Shown here one piece after another: positions 37,149 through 46,208 of a stretch of DNA of 64,000 nt. The position numbers and the translations under genes are program-made. The notes beneath the pieces were generated by a model. The model did not search any database. It saw only the letters and a program-made list of their open reading frames with translations, and was not told where the DNA came from. Numbering within the stretch: position 1 is the first letter of the stretch; each line of letters begins with the position of its first letter. The stretch spans positions 124,001 to 188,000 of the forward strand of contig NZ_FOZL01000001.1 of assembly GCF_900114625.1 (NCBI RefSeq). The letters run 5' to 3'. Origin of the DNA: Granulicella pectinivorans (GTDB lineage: Bacteria > Acidobacteriota > Terriglobia > Terriglobales > Acidobacteriaceae).

Positions 37149-40100
37149 ATGAGACTTCTTCAACTTTCCAAGGGTGTATCGCTTGCCCTTTTATTTTCTT
37201 CACTTTCCCTCCATGCCCAGATGACGACCGGGCGTTTGATCGGGACTGTGACCGATGCCTCCGGCGCTGTGTTGAGCCACGCGGAGGTGAGCATCACCAA
37301 CGAGGGAACCGGCATCGTCCGGACGGTTTATACGAGCGGCGATGGACAGTTCACCGCCGTGTCCCTGCCGCCGGCCGAGTATGACGTGAAGGTCTCTGCG
37401 ACGGGCTTTTCCAGCAGCGAGGTGAAGCACCTGGTGCTGACGGTTGGGCAGGAGCTGATCCACGACTTCAAGCTGCCGGTGACGGGTGCGACGCAGGACG
37501 TAACGATCGATGCGGGAGCGGCGATCGCGCTGGATACGTCTTCGGCGAAGATTGGCGCGAACGTCTCCAGCCGCGAGATTGAGAACCTGCCGATCAATGG
37601 ACGGCAGATCTCGCAGCTTTACCTGCTGGTTCCGGGCGCGACGAATGCGGGCACCGGAACGTTCGACAATATCCGGTTTTCAGGGCGCGCGGTGGAGCAG
37701 AATATTCTGCGTCTGGATGGGATTGAGGCGACCTCGATCATCGATACGTCTCCGGGAAACCTGAACGGGGAGCTTACTTCGACGTTTCGGTTGCAGCAGT
37801 CGCTGGAGGCGGTGCAGGAGTTCCGTGTGGATTCTTCGAGCTATCCGGCGGAGATGGGAACGGGTACGGGTGGACAGATCAGCTTCATCACGAAGTCGGG
37901 CACGAACAAGTTTCATGGGTCGCTGTTCGAGTATGTGCGGAACGACTTCTTCGACGCGCACAACACGTTTGTGACGACGAGGAAGCCGAAGTTCCGGCTG
38001 AACCAGTTCGGCGGATCGATCGGTGGACCGGTGATGAAGGACAAGATGTTCTTCTTCGCGAACTATGAGGGTCTGCGGCAGATCTATCCGACGGCGTTTT
38101 CGACGCCTACGCTGACGAACTTCTACCGTGCGCAGATTCCGACGACCTCTCCGCTGTATGGACTGCTGGCGGCGTTCCCGACCGATCCGACTCCGGCTTC
38201 GGCTGAGACGGCTACGTCGACCTCTTCGCCGGTGGTGGTGGGGAACAACAAGATCAACGAAGACTTCGGCTCGATCCGGCTGGATTATCACGTAAACGAC
38301 CGGTTCAGCGTGTTCGCTCGCTATAACCGCGACCAGGGCGTCTCGACGCAGGTGCAGGATGCCTCGCTGAGCAAGTTCGGGCAGGTGGAGGTTCCGCAGA
38401 ACGGGGTGATCGGCGTGACGCAGGTGTGGTCGCCGCGGGTGTTCAACGAGACGAAGTTCGGCTACAACGGGGCGAAGATGCGGGTGCAGGGTATTGCCGG
38501 GCCGAGCCCGAATGCCGACATCAGCAAGGCGCGTATCTCGATTGCGGGACTGACCAACATCGGTGCGCTGATCAGCCTTTCGAGCTCGTTCAACGGTGTG
38601 GGTGCGCCGTATACGGCACAGAGCTATTCGTACATCGACAATCTGTCGCTGGTTCGGGGGAGCCATACGCTGAAGTTCGGCGTGGAGGTTCGTCCGCTGT
38701 CGCTGTACAACAACCAGATTGGCGGTACGACGTATACGTACAACACGCCGGCTCTGTTTGTGGCCAATGCTCCGGCGCAGATCCAGTTCTTCGGCGATCT
38801 GAGCGACCTGAGCCCGTTTACCGGGTTGAGCGGCAATGCGCTGGTGAAGCAGGCGTATTACATCGGCTATGCACAGGACGAGTGGAAGGTGACCTCGAAC
38901 CTGACGCTGAGCTACGGCATGCGGTATGAGTACTTTTCGCCCCTGCATGAGACGCGGAACAAGAACGTGTTCTTCGATATGACCGCGGGCACGATTATTC
39001 CGAAGTATGCGGGCGATTGGTACACGAGCAAGAAGACGAACTTCGGGCCGCGTGTGGGTCTGACGTGGTCGCCACGCTGGTCGGAGAACCATACGGTGTT
39101 GCGTCTGGGCGCGGGCATGTTCTATGGGCCGGGACAGACGGAGGACCAGATTCAGCCGGAGGCGAACGACCGCGTGTCGCGTACGTTTACCACGGGGAAG
39201 GCGTATCCGATTCTTCCGGCGACGGATGTGTACCAGGGGTATGACATCAACAGCCCGACGCTGGGCTATCAGCCGCGTGCGTATGCACCGGGATACAGCA
39301 TTCCGGAGCGGGTGACGACGTATACGGCTTCCGTGCAGCAGGAGCTTCCGGGCAAGATGCAGATGATGGTGGCGTATGTGGGGTCGACGGGTTCGAACCT
39401 GTTCCTGCGTTCGATCACCAACCTGATCACGAGCGTGACGACGAATCCCACGACCGGTGTGGGAACGGCGGTACGGCAGTTCGGCGGACGGTTCGCCGAG
39501 ATCGATTACAAGACGTCAGGCGGATTCGACCAGTATCACTCGCTGCAGTCGAGCCTGCAGAGGCGGTTTGCGCGCGGACTCTCGCTGGGTGCGCAGTACA
39601 CGTGGGCGAAGGAGCTGGGCAATTCGAGCGGTTCGAATGAGGCGACGACGGCGCAGAATCCGTATGACTTCAATACGGAATATGGTCGCGGCACCTTCGA
39701 TATTCGCCACTCGCTGAACGCGACGGTGCTGTATGACCTTCCGTTCGGACGGGGTCGGCAGTTCTCGCTTTCGGGTCCTCTGGATGCGATTGCGGGCGGA
39801 TGGCAGATGGGCGGGATTGTGAACTTCCGCGCAGGGCTGCCGATCGATGTGCTGATTACGCGTCCGGATGTGGCGTACGTGGGCAAGGTGGGCACGGCGT
39901 ATGCGGGGCAGACGTTCTCGAGCCCGGTGCTGGTTGGGGGCGTGGTGCAGACGACCGCGGTGGCGAACGTTCCGGGCGGCGGCAACACGCGGAACATTCG
40001 CCGGCCGAACGTGGTGGCGGGTGTGAGCCCGTACCTGAAGACGGGTCGTCAGTTCCTGAATCCGGCGGCGTTTTCGACTCCGGCTCCGGGGACGTTCGGC

Positions 40101-40424
40101 AACTCGCGCCGCAACGACTATACGGGACCGGTGCTGGCGCAGCTCGACCTGACGCTGGCGAAGTCGATCCATGTGGCGGAGCGGATGTCGTTCGACTTCC
40201 ACGCGGATGTGTACAACATCATGAATCATCCGAACTACGCCAATCCGGGTACGGTGCGGTTGACCCAGACGCTGGCGACGGCTCCGGGCAACGGCTCGCA
40301 GCCGGGGACGCCGTTTACGCTATCGAACGCGGGCGCGTTCGGTGCGTTGACCTCGACCGTGGGGAACCAGGTGGGGATCGGCGCAAACCGGCAGATTCAG
40401 CTTTCGCTGCGGGCTATCTTCTAG
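37149..40424 (+). CDS. Oar-like TonB-dependent receptor with carboxypeptidase regulatory domain
   Basis: The 1091-residue outer-membrane protein is of the type greatly expanded in Acidobacteriota. A signal peptide (LLFSSLSLHAQ) is followed by a carboxypeptidase-regulatory-like beta-sandwich (residues about 25-108: GRLIGTVTDASGAVLSHAEV). A plug domain follows (about 120-250, with INGRQISQLYLLVPGA and FITKSGTNKFHGSLFEYVRN). A large barrel ends in Phe (QIQLSLRAIF), the usual signal for insertion by Bam. Family knowledge suggests uptake or sensing of large glycans or other polymers; the ligand is unknown. There is little ribosome-site signal before ATG 37149. A strong terminator follows. Confidence 0.9.
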   Translation: MRLLQLSKGVSLALLFSSLSLHAQMTTGRLIGTVTDASGAVLSHAEVSITNEGTGIVRTVYTSGDGQFTAVSLPPAEYDVKVSATGFSSSEVKHLVLTVGQELIHDFKLPVTGATQDVTIDAGAAIALDTSSAKIGANVSSREIENLPINGRQISQLYLLVPGATNAGTGTFDNIRFSGRAVEQNILRLDGIEATSIIDTSPGNLNGELTSTFRLQQSLEAVQEFRVDSSSYPAEMGTGTGGQISFITKSGTNKFHGSLFEYVRNDFFDAHNTFVTTRKPKFRLNQFGGSIGGPVMKDKMFFFANYEGLRQIYPTAFSTPTLTNFYRAQIPTTSPLYGLLAAFPTDPTPASAETATSTSSPVVVGNNKINEDFGSIRLDYHVNDRFSVFARYNRDQGVSTQVQDASLSKFGQVEVPQNGVIGVTQVWSPRVFNETKFGYNGAKMRVQGIAGPSPNADISKARISIAGLTNIGALISLSSSFNGVGAPYTAQSYSYIDNLSLVRGSHTLKFGVEVRPLSLYNNQIGGTTYTYNTPALFVANAPAQIQFFGDLSDLSPFTGLSGNALVKQAYYIGYAQDEWKVTSNLTLSYGMRYEYFSPLHETRNKNVFFDMTAGTIIPKYAGDWYTSKKTNFGPRVGLTWSPRWSENHTVLRLGAGMFYGPGQTEDQIQPEANDRVSRTFTTGKAYPILPATDVYQGYDINSPTLGYQPRAYAPGYSIPERVTTYTASVQQELPGKMQMMVAYVGSTGSNLFLRSITNLITSVTTNPTTGVGTAVRQFGGRFAEIDYKTSGGFDQYHSLQSSLQRRFARGLSLGAQYTWAKELGNSSGSNEATTAQNPYDFNTEYGRGTFDIRHSLNATVLYDLPFGRGRQFSLSGPLDAIAGGWQMGGIVNFRAGLPIDVLITRPDVAYVGKVGTAYAGQTFSSPVLVGGVVQTTAVANVPGGGNTRNIRRPNVVAGVSPYLKTGRQFLNPAAFSTPAPGTFGNSRRNDYTGPVLAQLDLTLAKSIHVAERMSFDFHADVYNIMNHPNYANPGTVRLTQTLATAPGNGSQPGTPFTLSNAGAFGALTSTVGNQVGIGANRQIQLSLRAIF

Positions 40425-40455
40425 CCGCGCGGAACGAGGTTTCGATCTCTCGTAA

Positions 40456-40485
40456 AAGCCCTCCGTCTTGGAGGGCTTCTTTTTT
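40456..40485 (+). terminator. terminator of the Oar-like receptor gene
   Basis: A perfect 9-bp stem AAGCCCTCC/GGAGGGCTT (40456-40464 with 40470-40478), loop of five, is followed by a T-run to 40485. It is 32 bp after the stop. Confidence 0.9.
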
Positions 40486-40889
40486 GCGTGGAGAATCCGG
40501 GATGTGCATGACGTTTATGACGAAGTTGTCATTTTCGATTGAACTCGGACTAGTCTTGTCGTATATTCAATCTATCGGATTTGCACGATGCTCGCGGTAG
40601 ATTTCGCGAGGCTGGATCGAGTTGAAAGCTCAGATCCCCGTGGATGAATCTCCTGGCAGAGACCACGAGGACCTGGGACGAAGCGCTTTGAAGCGACGAC
40701 GCCTCCTAGTATAGGGTCGCGTCCGCGGCTCTTTCAACTTGCACATTTTCCAAGGAAGCCCGCGTTGGCGGGTTGAGCGGTTCGGGAGCCCTTCTGCGTG
40801 TTTTTCTGGCGCGTGAATGGTGAGACGGCCCGCTTGCCAGAACCCGCGCCTGTTTCCTAGCGCGGCGGCAGGATGGAGGAGAGAACGAC
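40486..40889 (+). other. gene-free leader of the siderophore receptor
   Basis: About 400 bp hold no gene. A hairpin around CTCGCG...CGCGAG (near 40591-40612) and other GC-rich inverted repeats (around 40765-40830) suggest a structured leader. No convincing Fur box or known riboswitch was found. A GGAGG site is just before the ATG of the next gene. Confidence 0.4.
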
Positions 40890-43529
40890 ATGAAGCGTAC
40901 GAAGACGCGGTTTGAGGCTCGGGGCTATCAGCATCAGGGAGTAAAGAGCACGGAGACGGTCGCCAAGACGACTGCACGTGTGGAGCGGGTGTCGGGCGTG
41001 AGTTCGGTGGGCGGGCGGACGCTGATGGCGGGTGCGCTGGCGTTCTCGATGGTGGGCACCGCGCATGACGCGTTAGCGATGGGGTCTCTTTCGGCGAAGC
41101 CGGGTACCGCCGCCGCACCGTCCTCGCTCGAGGCGGGTTTGCCAGCGAAGACCTTTGCGATTCCGGAGGGTCCGCTGGATGCGGCGATCAAGCAGTTTGA
41201 AGCGCAGTCCGGGATCCATGTGAAGACGCAACTGACGCCTGGCGTGATGGCCGGCTTCACCACCAAGGGTGTGACGGGTACGCTTCCGTCGGGTGAGGCA
41301 TTGAAGCTTCTGCTCGAGGGGACCGGTCTGCAGTCGCGCATGGAAGATGAGGCGACGATCGTCGTCGGTCTGGCCGCGCAGGAAGACATTACCGTGACGG
41401 CGAAGGCCTCGATGCCGCTGTCGCAGTTTACGGAAGAGCTGAAGGATACGCCGCAGACGATTGCGGTGGTGCCGCAGTTCATCATGCAGGAGCAAGCGGT
41501 GACGACGCTGCGCGATTCGCTGCGAAACGTTCCGGGGATCAGTCTGGCGGCGGGTGAGGGTGGTGCGCAGGGAGACAGCCTGACGATTCGCGGGTTTACG
41601 GCACGCAACGACATCTTCCTGGACGGGATTCGCGACTTTGGCAGCTACTACCGCGACTCGTTCAACTATGGGCAGGTCGAGGTACTGGAAGGGCCGGCAG
41701 GCATCGAGTTCGGCCGCGGTTCGACGGGTGGCGTGATTAACCAGGAGAGCAAGCGTCCCACGGACACGAAGTTCGTCGCAGGCACGGTGCAGTTGGGCAC
41801 GGATGTGACGCGCCGGTTTACGCTGGATGTGAACAAGCCGCTGGGCGAGGTGATGGGCGGAGGCACAGCGTTCCGGTTGAACCTGATGGGCAACCTCTCC
41901 AACGTGGCGGGGCGCGATGTGGTGGTGAACCGCCGGTTCGGTGTGGCCCCATCCTTGAGCTTCGGAATGGGCACGAGGACGCGGGGCACGCTGAGCTATG
42001 TTCACCTGGGCGAGAACGATATTCCGGACTACGGTATTCCGTGGCTGCTGAACAGGCCCTCTGCCGCGGTGCGGAGCGCGTACTACGGGTTCAAGCATTC
42101 GAACTTCCTGAACACGCATGACGACATCGTTACGTTCCGGCTGGACCACGATGTGAATGAGCATGTGAGCCTGCGCAGCATTACGCGTTTTGCGAACTAT
42201 CCACGCAACACGCAGATTACGGAGCCGCAGATCTGCTCGAACGGGGCGATTTCGCCGACGACCGGCAAGATTCTGGCACCGACGAACATTCTGAATTCCG
42301 CGCAGCTCTGCCCTTATAACAACGGCGTCGCGAGCGATCCGGCGACGATCCTGGTGAATCGTAACCAGATCTCCGTGAAGAGTGTGGAGAGCGATCTGTG
42401 GCAGCAGGATGAAGCGATTCTGCACTTCAAGTTCCTGAACATCGGTCACTCGATGGTGTTTGGTCTGGAGGGTGGCCGGGAGATGTCGAATCCGATTCGT
42501 TATACCTCTACGGGCGTGACCCCCGCGACGCTGCTGAACCCGAACGAGGACCTTCCGTTCATGGGCACGAAGGTTCTGAACACTGTGACGCATGTGGCGG
42601 CGGATTCGGCTGGATTCTTCTTCGTCGATACGGTTCACCTGGGCCGGTACATCGATGTGACGGGCGGCATTCGATACGACTATTTCTACACGCAGCAGAG
42701 GCAATACACGGCGAGCACGGGGCTGGCTCCGTTCTACTCGCGTATCGATCGCAAGCCTTCGTACCGGGCAGCGTTTGTGGTGAAGCCAAACTCGCATGGA
42801 AGTGTTTACTTCGACTACGGCACGAGCTTCAACCCCTCGGCAGAGTCACTTTCGCTATCGGCGACGACGAGCGTTCTTCCTCCGGAAGAGAACGAGACGT
42901 ACGAGATTGGATCGAAGTGGGAGTTCCTGAACGAGAAGCTTTCGTTAGCCGGTGCGATCTTCCGGACGGAGAAGGACAATGCTCGCGAGACGTCTCCGGC
43001 GAACTCGACGATCACGGTGCTGGCGGGTAACCAGGTGGTGAAGGGGGCGCAGGTCTCGGTGACCGGGCGGCTGCGGAACCAGTTCGACATCCTGGCGGGC
43101 TATGCGTATCTGCATAGCGAGGTGATCTCGTCGCAGTACTTCCCCAATGCGATTGGGGCACCGCTGGCGAACGTACCGAAGCAGACTTTCAACGTGTGGC
43201 TGAACCGAGCGCTGGCATGGCGGTTTACAGGCGGACTGGGCGGCAACTATGTGGCTTCGCGTTCGGCGAGTTCTACGATTCCTTACGTGGCTACGGCCTG
43301 GACGGGAACGACCCCGGCGAATGCCGTGGTGACCGCGACGGCTCTCAAGCAGGTCCCCGGGTACTGGGCGTTCAATGGTGTGGTTTCGCGTCCGATTACG
43401 GAGAAGATCTCGCTGCAGGTGAATGTGAACAATATCCTGAACCGGTACTATATCGACCAGCCGCATCCGAGCCATCTCGTACCGGGAGCGGGACGGAGCG
43501 CACTGTTCGGAGTGAACTACAAGTTCTAA
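40890..43529 (+). CDS. TonB-dependent siderophore receptor with N-terminal STN domain
   Basis: This 879-residue outer-membrane ferric-siderophore receptor resembles the FpvA/FhuE/PiuA group. A long positively charged start precedes a signal helix (TLMAGALAFSMVGTAHDALA). The STN signalling domain is at about residues 84-155 (FAIPEGPLDAAIKQFEAQSG to MEDEATIVVGL), so transcriptional signalling through an anti-sigma factor is possible, though none is adjacent. The plug carries SLTIRGFTARNDIFLDGIRD and VEVLEGPAGIEFGRGSTGGV. The barrel ends in Phe (RSALFGVNYKF). GGAGG precedes ATG 40890. It is followed by a PiuC-like dioxygenase gene, the known companion of PiuA-type receptors. Confidence 0.92.
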   Translation: MKRTKTRFEARGYQHQGVKSTETVAKTTARVERVSGVSSVGGRTLMAGALAFSMVGTAHDALAMGSLSAKPGTAAAPSSLEAGLPAKTFAIPEGPLDAAIKQFEAQSGIHVKTQLTPGVMAGFTTKGVTGTLPSGEALKLLLEGTGLQSRMEDEATIVVGLAAQEDITVTAKASMPLSQFTEELKDTPQTIAVVPQFIMQEQAVTTLRDSLRNVPGISLAAGEGGAQGDSLTIRGFTARNDIFLDGIRDFGSYYRDSFNYGQVEVLEGPAGIEFGRGSTGGVINQESKRPTDTKFVAGTVQLGTDVTRRFTLDVNKPLGEVMGGGTAFRLNLMGNLSNVAGRDVVVNRRFGVAPSLSFGMGTRTRGTLSYVHLGENDIPDYGIPWLLNRPSAAVRSAYYGFKHSNFLNTHDDIVTFRLDHDVNEHVSLRSITRFANYPRNTQITEPQICSNGAISPTTGKILAPTNILNSAQLCPYNNGVASDPATILVNRNQISVKSVESDLWQQDEAILHFKFLNIGHSMVFGLEGGREMSNPIRYTSTGVTPATLLNPNEDLPFMGTKVLNTVTHVAADSAGFFFVDTVHLGRYIDVTGGIRYDYFYTQQRQYTASTGLAPFYSRIDRKPSYRAAFVVKPNSHGSVYFDYGTSFNPSAESLSLSATTSVLPPEENETYEIGSKWEFLNEKLSLAGAIFRTEKDNARETSPANSTITVLAGNQVVKGAQVSVTGRLRNQFDILAGYAYLHSEVISSQYFPNAIGAPLANVPKQTFNVWLNRALAWRFTGGLGGNYVASRSASSTIPYVATAWTGTTPANAVVTATALKQVPGYWAFNGVVSRPITEKISLQVNVNNILNRYYIDQPHPSHLVPGAGRSALFGVNYKF

Positions 43530-43542
43530 GTTGTCAGTGCTC

Positions 43543-43590
43543 AGTTGCCAGTTCTGGGTTGGTTCTCCTTGCAACTCAGAACTGGCGACT
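43543..43590 (+). repeat. long near-perfect hairpin between receptor and piuC-like gene
   Basis: A 19-nt arm (43543-43561, AGTTGCCAGTTCTGGGTTG) pairs with 43572-43590 with two mismatches around a 10-nt loop. It may be an extragenic repeat or a processing/attenuation site between the two genes. It ends about 25 bp before the downstream start. Confidence 0.6.
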
Positions 43591-43614
43591 TACCCCGTTT
43601 TGGAGGATGTTGCC

Positions 43615-44295
43615 GTGTTGATTACGATTCCGGATGTTTTGACAGCAGAGCAGGTGAGCTATGCGCGGGCCAAGCTGGACGCGGCGCAGTGGGTGGATGG
43701 ACGCGTGACGGCGGGACACCAGTCGGCGCGGACCAAGGACAATATGCAGTTGCCGGAGGGGCATCCGGTGGCGTTGGAGCTGGGAGAGATGATTCTGGGC
43801 GCGCTGGGGGCGAATCCGCTGTTTGTTTCGGCGGCGCTTCCGCTGCGGGTCTTCCCTCCCCTGTTCAACTCGTACGCGGGTGGGCAGTCGTTTGGGGTGC
43901 ATGTGGACAACTCGATCCGGCAGGATGAGCGGACGGGCGGGCGCATCCGGACAGATATTTCAGCTACGCTTTTTCTGACGGCGCCGGAGGACTATGACGG
44001 CGGCGAGTTGATGGTCGAGGATACGTATGGGGCGCACTCGGTGAAGCTGCCAGCGGGGCACATGGTGCTGTATCCCTCGACGAGCCTGCACCGGGTGACT
44101 CCGGTGACACGCGGGGCGAGGGTTTCGAGCTTCTTCTGGCTGCAAAGCATGATTCGCTCGGATGCGGACCGGGCGCTGCTGTTCGATCTGGATCAGGGGA
44201 TTCAGCGAGTGTCGGCGGAGGCTCCGGGGAGCGGCGCGGCGGTGGCGCTGACGGGGGTGTATCACAACCTGATGCGGCGCTGGGCTGAGATGTAG
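43615..44295 (+). CDS. piuC: PKHD-type Fe(II)/2-oxoglutarate dioxygenase, PiuC-like
   Basis: This 226-residue enzyme is of the PiuC/YbiX family, whose genes accompany TonB-dependent iron receptors; the substrate is still undefined. The double-stranded beta-helix has the iron triad in SFGVHVDNSI (His-x-Asp) and SLHRVTPVTRGAR (distal His, with Arg for 2-oxoglutarate). DGGELMVEDTYGAHSVKLPA is family-typical. The start is GTG 43615 with GGAGG 8 nt upstream, giving exactly the family length; the open frame runs further up without a site. The 85-bp spacing to the receptor contains a long hairpin, so the two may be co-transcribed with unequal expression. Confidence 0.9.
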   Translation: MLITIPDVLTAEQVSYARAKLDAAQWVDGRVTAGHQSARTKDNMQLPEGHPVALELGEMILGALGANPLFVSAALPLRVFPPLFNSYAGGQSFGVHVDNSIRQDERTGGRIRTDISATLFLTAPEDYDGGELMVEDTYGAHSVKLPAGHMVLYPSTSLHRVTPVTRGARVSSFFWLQSMIRSDADRALLFDLDQGIQRVSAEAPGSGAAVALTGVYHNLMRRWAEM

Positions 44296-44382
44296 AGGGC
44301 CCTTCGCGGGCGGCGGGCACTTCGTGACCCGTGTGCCGGTGTTGCCAGCTGACACTCTGCCGGTCCTTGCGTTGCTCGGAGA

Positions 44383-45783
44383 CTAGACTCCGGCCGACGG
44401 GAGGATGACGCGCTTTTTCATGTGGAAGAGGATGCGGGCGTTGGTGAGGGTGACCTGCTGGACGATGTCGAAGTGGGGGGCGAAGGCGGCCAGGAAGGCC
44501 TCTTCGGTGAGGTGCGCGTAGATGGCGTCGCGTCCGCGGAGGACCTCGCGGAACTTCTCGTCGGTGGGCGGTACCCACTCGATAATGAGGCCGGAGGTGG
44601 TGATCTCGGCCGCGAGGCCGGCGATGTGCTCGAGCGGAATCTGGCTCTGGAGCAAGAGGTGGTGGATGACCGCGAGCATGAGCACGAAGTCGAAGTGAGC
44701 CTCGGCTCGGTCGATGAAGGAGGCGTTCTCCTGGTTGTGCCAGCCGACCGCGGGCGTGGGGCGGGAGAGATCGATGTGCAGGGGCAGGATCGCGGCGGCG
44801 TACGGCGACTGCGAGAGGCGCGCGAAGAGGATGTCGACGGCCTGCTGGTCGGTGTCGAGGGCTACGACCTGCGCGCCGGACTTGGCGGCGATCTCGGAGA
44901 AGGTTCCGGTGTTGGAGCCGATGTCGAGGACGCGGCTGGGCTTGACGGCCCCAAGGACGCGGCTGACGAAGGTCTGCTTTTCGGCCTGTTCGGCGGTGGT
45001 GTAGTGGGTAGCGGTCTCGGTGTAGTCGGACCAGGTGGAGGCGTGCTGCTTCGGGGTGAGGAGCTCCATCTGTTTGCGGAGGCCGGCGATGGTTTTGCCG
45101 AGGATGTAGGTTCCGGCTTCGGCGTCGACTTTGGGGGATTTGGGTGCGGTAGCTGGGCCGCTCTTGCGCTTGCCGGAGAGAAGGAGAGGAAGCGTCACGG
45201 CGGAGCGGGCTGGCTGGCTCCAGCGGGTGGCGAAGGGGAGATGCCGGCCGATCTCTTCGGGCTCATATCCATCGCGGCGAGTGATGCTCGCCTGGAGAGG
45301 CCAGCCTAGTTTTTCGGACGCGAGAAGAGGCAACAGGAAGGTGCGGATGAACTGACCGGAGGCGAACCAGATGGGTGTGGTGGGGTCGACCTTCGCGACG
45401 GAGAGCACGTCGACAAGGATGGGCCTGGTGCCGACGAAGAGGATGTTCGACGGGGTGGCGTCCTTGAGGATGTAGCCCACGGCGAGGAGATCGGCGCAGA
45501 TCGAGAGGGTGAGCTTTGCGGCAGCGAGCCACATGCCTGGGCTCCACTCCCAGTGGTAGGAGACGAAGGGGATGCGGGGGTGGCGGAGGACGAGAGGCTG
45601 ATCGGGGGTGGGGGCCTGGATGACGGTGCTGGAGACGAGACTGCCCTCCTCGACGAGCCGATGAGCCAGGGGCGTGTCGAGGAAGGCCAGGATCTCCGCA
45701 TCATGCGGGGGATAGACGGTGCGGTAGGCTGCGTCGGCGCGTAGTTCGAGGGTGCCGGCGGGGTCGCGAAAGGTCTTCAACAA
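44383..45783 (-). CDS. SAM-dependent methyltransferase with N-terminal kinase-like region
   Basis: The 466-residue protein starts at TTG 45783, 6 bp after the stop of the small membrane gene. The C-terminal half is a class I methyltransferase: motif I at about 285-294 (VLDIGSNTGTFSE), motif II acidic VVALDTD, and a later FVLMLAVIHHLLL. The N-terminal half (1-220) has a sequence recalling the active-site loop of phosphotransferases: LKDATPSNILF (Asp108, Asn113) and PILVDVLSVA (Asp125), like HxDxxxxN and DFG. No Gly-rich loop or Lys is clear, so activity is doubtful. It forms an operon with the small gene upstream. Role unknown; modification of a surface glycan or natural product is possible. 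Confidence 0.75.
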   Translation of the reverse strand: MLKTFRDPAGTLELRADAAYRTVYPPHDAEILAFLDTPLAHRLVEEGSLVSSTVIQAPTPDQPLVLRHPRIPFVSYHWEWSPGMWLAAAKLTLSICADLLAVGYILKDATPSNILFVGTRPILVDVLSVAKVDPTTPIWFASGQFIRTFLLPLLASEKLGWPLQASITRRDGYEPEEIGRHLPFATRWSQPARSAVTLPLLLSGKRKSGPATAPKSPKVDAEAGTYILGKTIAGLRKQMELLTPKQHASTWSDYTETATHYTTAEQAEKQTFVSRVLGAVKPSRVLDIGSNTGTFSEIAAKSGAQVVALDTDQQAVDILFARLSQSPYAAAILPLHIDLSRPTPAVGWHNQENASFIDRAEAHFDFVLMLAVIHHLLLQSQIPLEHIAGLAAEITTSGLIIEWVPPTDEKFREVLRGRDAIYAHLTEEAFLAAFAPHFDIVQQVTLTNARILFHMKKRVILPSAGV

Positions 45784-45789
45784 TGCCAG

Positions 45790-46026
45790 TTATCCGTTGG
45801 TCTGTTCGAGCTTGGCGGCGGCAGGCTGCGGGGCCGGCTTGGTGATGAGCGCCTTGATCTTGCGGCGGAAGTAAAAGAGGCTGGCGGTGACTGCAGCCGA
45901 GGCGCTCTGGAAGACAAGCAGGGCGGTGCCGGGATCGGTATAGGCGTGGGCCGGGCGCTCAAAGAAGACGGCCAGTGCAACGAAGAATGCGATGTTAACT
46001 GCGGTGTAGAGCGCTTTAAGACTCAT
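45790..46026 (-). CDS. small membrane protein with YTDPGT motif
   Basis: The 78-residue protein starts at ATG 46026 with GAGGA upstream. A first hydrophobic segment (NIAFFVALAVFF) is followed by HAYTDPGTALLVFQSASAAV and a second hydrophobic stretch, then a basic cytoplasmic tail FRRKIKALITK. Small proteins with a Y-x-DPGT motif between two helices are frequently encoded next to methyltransferases and polysaccharide or sulfatase-like genes, but their function is unknown. Here it precedes the kinase-like/methyltransferase gene by 6 bp, which fits that association. Confidence 0.75.
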   Translation of the reverse strand: MSLKALYTAVNIAFFVALAVFFERPAHAYTDPGTALLVFQSASAAVTASLFYFRRKIKALITKPAPQPAAAKLEQTNG

Positions 46027-46208
46027 CCAGATCCTCGCGAATGAAGAGATGCCATTGCTGGCGGAAACGTTTGCCTTCGTCTTTCGAATACGACAAGACG
46101 ACTTTAAACAGAGCCCCTTGAAGCCGCATCAAGGGTATGGGGAGTGCGTGGGGCCCTTGGTTCTCAAATAGACGCGTATCTGAAAATAAAGTTGCGAGAA
46201 ACTTGTCT

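Noticed and set aside
40486..40889. Possible cobalamin riboswitch upstream of the siderophore receptor
   Set aside because: A few words recall the B12 box, but the order and spacing of conserved riboswitch segments are missing and the receptor is of the ferric-siderophore type.
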